Both the position numbers and the translations under genes were made by a program. A stretch of 64,000 bases of DNA from CAIQPV01 sp963719855 (GTDB taxonomy: Bacteria; Pseudomonadota; Gammaproteobacteria; Burkholderiales; Gallionellaceae), in NCBI GenBank assembly GCA_963719855.1, contig CAVRDK010000002.1, positions 124,001-188,000 of the forward strand, given 5' to 3'. The notes beneath the pieces are model-generated. The model ran no database searches. It saw only the letters and a list, made by a program, of their open reading frames with translations, and was not told the DNA's origin. Below, in pieces: positions 61,382 to 64,000 of the stretch (positions within the stretch are counted from its first letter, which is position 1; each line of letters starts with the position of its first letter).

Positions 61382-63727
61382 TCAGTCTGGAACGGAGTGC
61401 GTCCAATACCTCGCATGGGTCTTGCGATACCGCTCCACGCTGAAGTTCTCCGCATCCATGTCCACCACAATCGCGCCATCCTCAGCCGAGTACAGCAACT
61501 CGCTGCCAATTGCGCGGTAACGCGCCACCACTTCTGCCTTGGGATGACCGAATTTATTGCGGTAGCCTGCGGTGAAGACGGCGAAGCGCGGATGAACGGC
61601 CTCCACGAATGGCTGTGTGGATGAGGTCTTGCTGCCGTGGTGCGGCACGACCAGCAGGGTGGAGAAAAGTTTGTCGGGGTGCAGTTGCAGCAGTCGCTCT
61701 TCGGATTTTTTCTCGATGTCGGCGGCGAGCAGCACGCTGTTTTTGCCCACGCTGATGCGCAACGTGCAGCCGCGATTATTCTTGCTGACTTTTTCTTCTG
61801 CATAGCTGGCACGTGACGGATGCAGAATTTCGAAATGTATGCCATCCCAATCCCAGTTCTGACCATCGGCGCATCGTTGATGGTTATGCGACTGTAGCAG
61901 GATGGGACTGTCATCGGGCAGCGACGAAGAGAGCAAGTTGATGGGCATGGCTTGCATCACGGATAGCGCGCCGCCAGTGTGGTCGGTGTCGTCATGGGAT
62001 AATATCAATTCATCCAGATTCGCGATGCCTTGCGCGCGCAGCGAGGGAATCAGGATGCGGTTGCCGCTGTTGGCATCTTCGGAAAAACCCGGCCCGGTAT
62101 CATCGAGCAGCGCATGATCGTGCGTTTGCGCGACGATAGACATGCCTTGGCCAACATCAAAAATGACCATGTGCACAGCGCCTTGCGGTGGTGGAGTGGG
62201 CAGGATCAAGAACATCGGCAGTGCCATCAATAGCCCCAGCCAGCGCGCCGGGAATCCGCGCGGCAGCAGGCACCACAGCACGCCGACCATGCCCAGCACG
62301 ATAGTCCAGGCGGGAGGCGCATGTTGCGTCCACACCGCGTCCGGCAATTGGTTCAGCCATTCCAGCGCAACCATGCATAGCCACATGGAAAAATGCGCGA
62401 GGTACAAAATCCAGTCGAAGGGAATTAGCGCGCCGAGCAGGGTGATCGGCACCACCACGAACTCCACCAGTGGGATGGCGAAAGCATTGGCGATGGGCGA
62501 TACCAAGGATATTTGCTGGAACATTGCCAGCAGCGGAGGGATCAGGCCGATCATCATCGCCCATTGCACGCGGCCATATTCGACCAGCCAATGAGGACGC
62601 CCAATGCGGTTGGCGGAGACGTAGAGTATCAGCGCCACCGCGCCGAACGACAGCCAGAATCCGGGCGACAGCACCGCCCACGGGTCGAGCAGCAACACCA
62701 CCAGCAAAGCGGCGGCGAGGATTTGCGAAGCGGCGACAGTGCGTGAAAGGAAAAGTGCGGCGGCCACCGTACCCAGCATGTACACCGTGCGTTGTGCCGG
62801 AACGGAAAAGCCCGACAGCAGCGTATAAGCCAGCGCCACCAGCAAGCCGACCACGGCTGCCGCCTTGCGCGCGGGCAGGCGCAGGGTAAGGCGCACGCTG
62901 CGTTTCCATGCGCGATACACCAGCGCAAACGCCATCCCGGCCAGCATGGTGATGTGCAGTCCGGAAATACTCATCAAATGATTGACGCCGGTGCGCGTAA
63001 ACACCTGCCATTGTGCGGCGGGGATGCTGCTCTGGTCGCCGATGGCGAGGGCGGCCAGTACGCCGGTGTAGGGCGCATCGCCCAGAACTTTCTGGAAATG
63101 CGCGCGCACGGTCTCGCGCATGCTTTCGATGATGTAGCTTGGCGCATAGACCATCGCATCCAAGCGTTTGCTTTCTTCATTGCCCCGCACATAACCGCTG
63201 GCGCGCAACTTGTTCTCCAGCATCCACGCCTCAAAATCGAAACCGTGCGGGTTACTGGAACCGTGCGGTTGCTTCAGGCGCAAGGTGAGTTGCCAGCGTT
63301 CACCGGCGTGCAGCAATAACGGTTCGTCTTGCTCGTTATTGTAAGTCGATAGAAGAACATGCGGTGGCACGCGGGCATCCGGAGTAAGCACCTTCTCTAC
63401 ATCGAAGGCAAAACTCAACCCGCCAACATGCTGCCGTGGCAGTTCCGCCACCACGCCTATTACCGCGATATCCTTGCCTTGCCAATCCGCAGGCAGGCTA
63501 TCGGCCAAGCGCTGCTGTGCAACCCATGCGGCATAGGAAAAACCGAGCGCACAGGCCACAATGATGAGCATCGCTTGACGGGTAATGCGTTGCCACACTG
63601 AGCGGCGCGGCAGCAACATGACCAAGATAAATAATACAGGTAGCCATCCCCACGCGAAGTCGGGCAGTGTTGCTTGCTGTTGCAGCAGCCATATGCCGAG
63701 AGCGAAGAAAATGGAAAAGATGATCAT
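61382..63727 (-). CDS. comEC: DNA uptake channel protein ComEC/Rec2
   Basis: A 781-residue polytopic protein for single-strand DNA uptake. In order: N-terminal helices and a DUF4131 region (about 1-200), the competence transmembrane domain (about 215-500, with ALAIGDQSSIP and MSISGLHITMLAG), and a C-terminal metallo-beta-lactamase domain (about 520-770) with DVGQGMS, SHDDTDHTGG and PHHGSKTSST. Those metal-binding residues are intact. No other competence genes are in the window, but a type IV pilus locus lies at 31676-41768. A hairpin follows the stop. Confidence 0.93.
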   Translation of the reverse strand: MIIFSIFFALGIWLLQQQATLPDFAWGWLPVLFILVMLLPRRSVWQRITRQAMLIIVACALGFSYAAWVAQQRLADSLPADWQGKDIAVIGVVAELPRQHVGGLSFAFDVEKVLTPDARVPPHVLLSTYNNEQDEPLLLHAGERWQLTLRLKQPHGSSNPHGFDFEAWMLENKLRASGYVRGNEESKRLDAMVYAPSYIIESMRETVRAHFQKVLGDAPYTGVLAALAIGDQSSIPAAQWQVFTRTGVNHLMSISGLHITMLAGMAFALVYRAWKRSVRLTLRLPARKAAAVVGLLVALAYTLLSGFSVPAQRTVYMLGTVAAALFLSRTVAASQILAAALLVVLLLDPWAVLSPGFWLSFGAVALILYVSANRIGRPHWLVEYGRVQWAMMIGLIPPLLAMFQQISLVSPIANAFAIPLVEFVVVPITLLGALIPFDWILYLAHFSMWLCMVALEWLNQLPDAVWTQHAPPAWTIVLGMVGVLWCLLPRGFPARWLGLLMALPMFLILPTPPPQGAVHMVIFDVGQGMSIVAQTHDHALLDDTGPGFSEDANSGNRILIPSLRAQGIANLDELILSHDDTDHTGGALSVMQAMPINLLSSSLPDDSPILLQSHNHQRCADGQNWDWDGIHFEILHPSRASYAEEKVSKNNRGCTLRISVGKNSVLLAADIEKKSEERLLQLHPDKLFSTLLVVPHHGSKTSSTQPFVEAVHPRFAVFTAGYRNKFGHPKAEVVARYRAIGSELLYSAEDGAIVVDMDAENFSVERYRKTHARYWTHSVPD

Positions 63728-63796
63728 GCGGCACAGGGTAGCAGGGTAGTGCCTGATTAGTGAGCTAAACTTACAACTATGCAGGGGTGGGTTGAA

Positions 63797-64000
63797 TCAA
63801 TGCTGCCTGACAAGTTTGTATAGTTCGAACCACAGCACGCTGCCCAGCCCGGCTGCGAAACTCAGCGCAAGTTGGTACGGCGTGACAGTGTCGAAGTGAA
63901 ATACCTCACGCAGGAAAGGCAGGGCCAACGCCAATAGCAGGAAGCTGAATGCGCCGCCTATCACCCACCACAGCGCAGGGTTGCGGTTGTTGAGTGTGTG
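63797..64000 (-). CDS. Probable P-type cation ATPase, C-terminal part (cut by the window end)
   Basis: The last 67 residues of a minus-strand protein, entering at the window edge and ending WFELYKLVRQH then TGA. They form two hydrophobic helices joined by a short polar loop containing FHFDTVTPYQLA, the form of the last two membrane helices of cation-transporting P-type ATPases. The catalytic domains are outside the window, so the family call is tentative. The 69 bases between this gene and comEC contain nothing distinct. Confidence 0.5.
   Translation of the reverse strand, partial: HTLNNRNPALWWVIGGAFSFLLLALALPFLREVFHFDTVTPYQLALSFAAGLGSVLWFELYKLVRQH

Noticed and set aside
1..64000. CRISPR array, prophage or complete insertion sequence
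   Set aside because: No regularly spaced direct repeats, cas genes, phage structural genes or transposase genes were seen.

Overview
The window is a gene-dense bacterial chromosome segment, most consistent with a betaproteobacterium. The evidence is the rpsF-priB-rpsR-rplI order, the accB-accC-prmA-DUF3426 string, and an NAD-linked Hox hydrogenase of the Cupriavidus type. The many signalling genes, the MSHA-like pilus locus and the TonB/YfiR/kinase triad would suit a Gallionellaceae/Nitrosomonadales-type chemolithotroph. That placement is an inference from gene content, not a measured phylogeny. There is no phage, complete insertion sequence, CRISPR array, rRNA or complete tRNA. There are several dispersed palindromic repeats, and three genes are interrupted by single-base lesions.

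Region 1 (1-16274) is hydrogen metabolism. The minus strand carries hupE-hypA-hypB-hypF and, further on, hypC-hypD-hypE, which build the NiFe(CN)2CO site. Between hypF and hypC lies a three-gene signalling module: a Cache/HAMP/PAS/Hpt kinase with a CheA-like ATPase domain, a CheX phosphatase, and a CheY with a zinc-ribbon tail. Divergently, hoxF-hoxU-hoxY-hoxH-hoxW encode a soluble NAD-reducing [NiFe] hydrogenase (group 3d type) and its endopeptidase.

Region 2 (16345-31259) holds housekeeping genes (aroQ, accB, accC, prmA, a frameshifted zinc-ribbon/DUF3426 gene), then a 1516-residue Cache-PASx6-GGDEF-EAL protein. On the minus strand follow a TonB-dependent receptor, a YfiR-like periplasmic protein and a hybrid histidine kinase with a frameshift near its start.

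Region 3 (31676-41768) is a nine-gene MSHA-like type IV pilus locus: secretin, TPR protein, ATPase, inner-membrane platform, a PilM/PilN-like fusion, PilO-like and small periplasmic proteins, and two pilin-like proteins. The last of these has a leader apparently built from inserted repeats. A chemoreceptor gene with one in-frame stop follows.

Region 4 (43701-53465) contains ovoA-ovoB for ovothiol synthesis and a glycine-zipper protein. It also holds a six-gene operon that joins a partner-switching phosphatase/kinase and a STAS protein to an MCE (Mla-like) lipid ABC transporter. Region 5 (53470-64000) has pgl, gnd and zwf (oxidative pentose phosphate pathway), a repeat beside a tRNA-3'-end-like fragment, a Rep/UvrD-type helicase, a rhodanese, the rpsF-priB-rpsR-rplI operon with a clear sigma-70 promoter, comEC, and the 3' end of a probable P-type ATPase gene.
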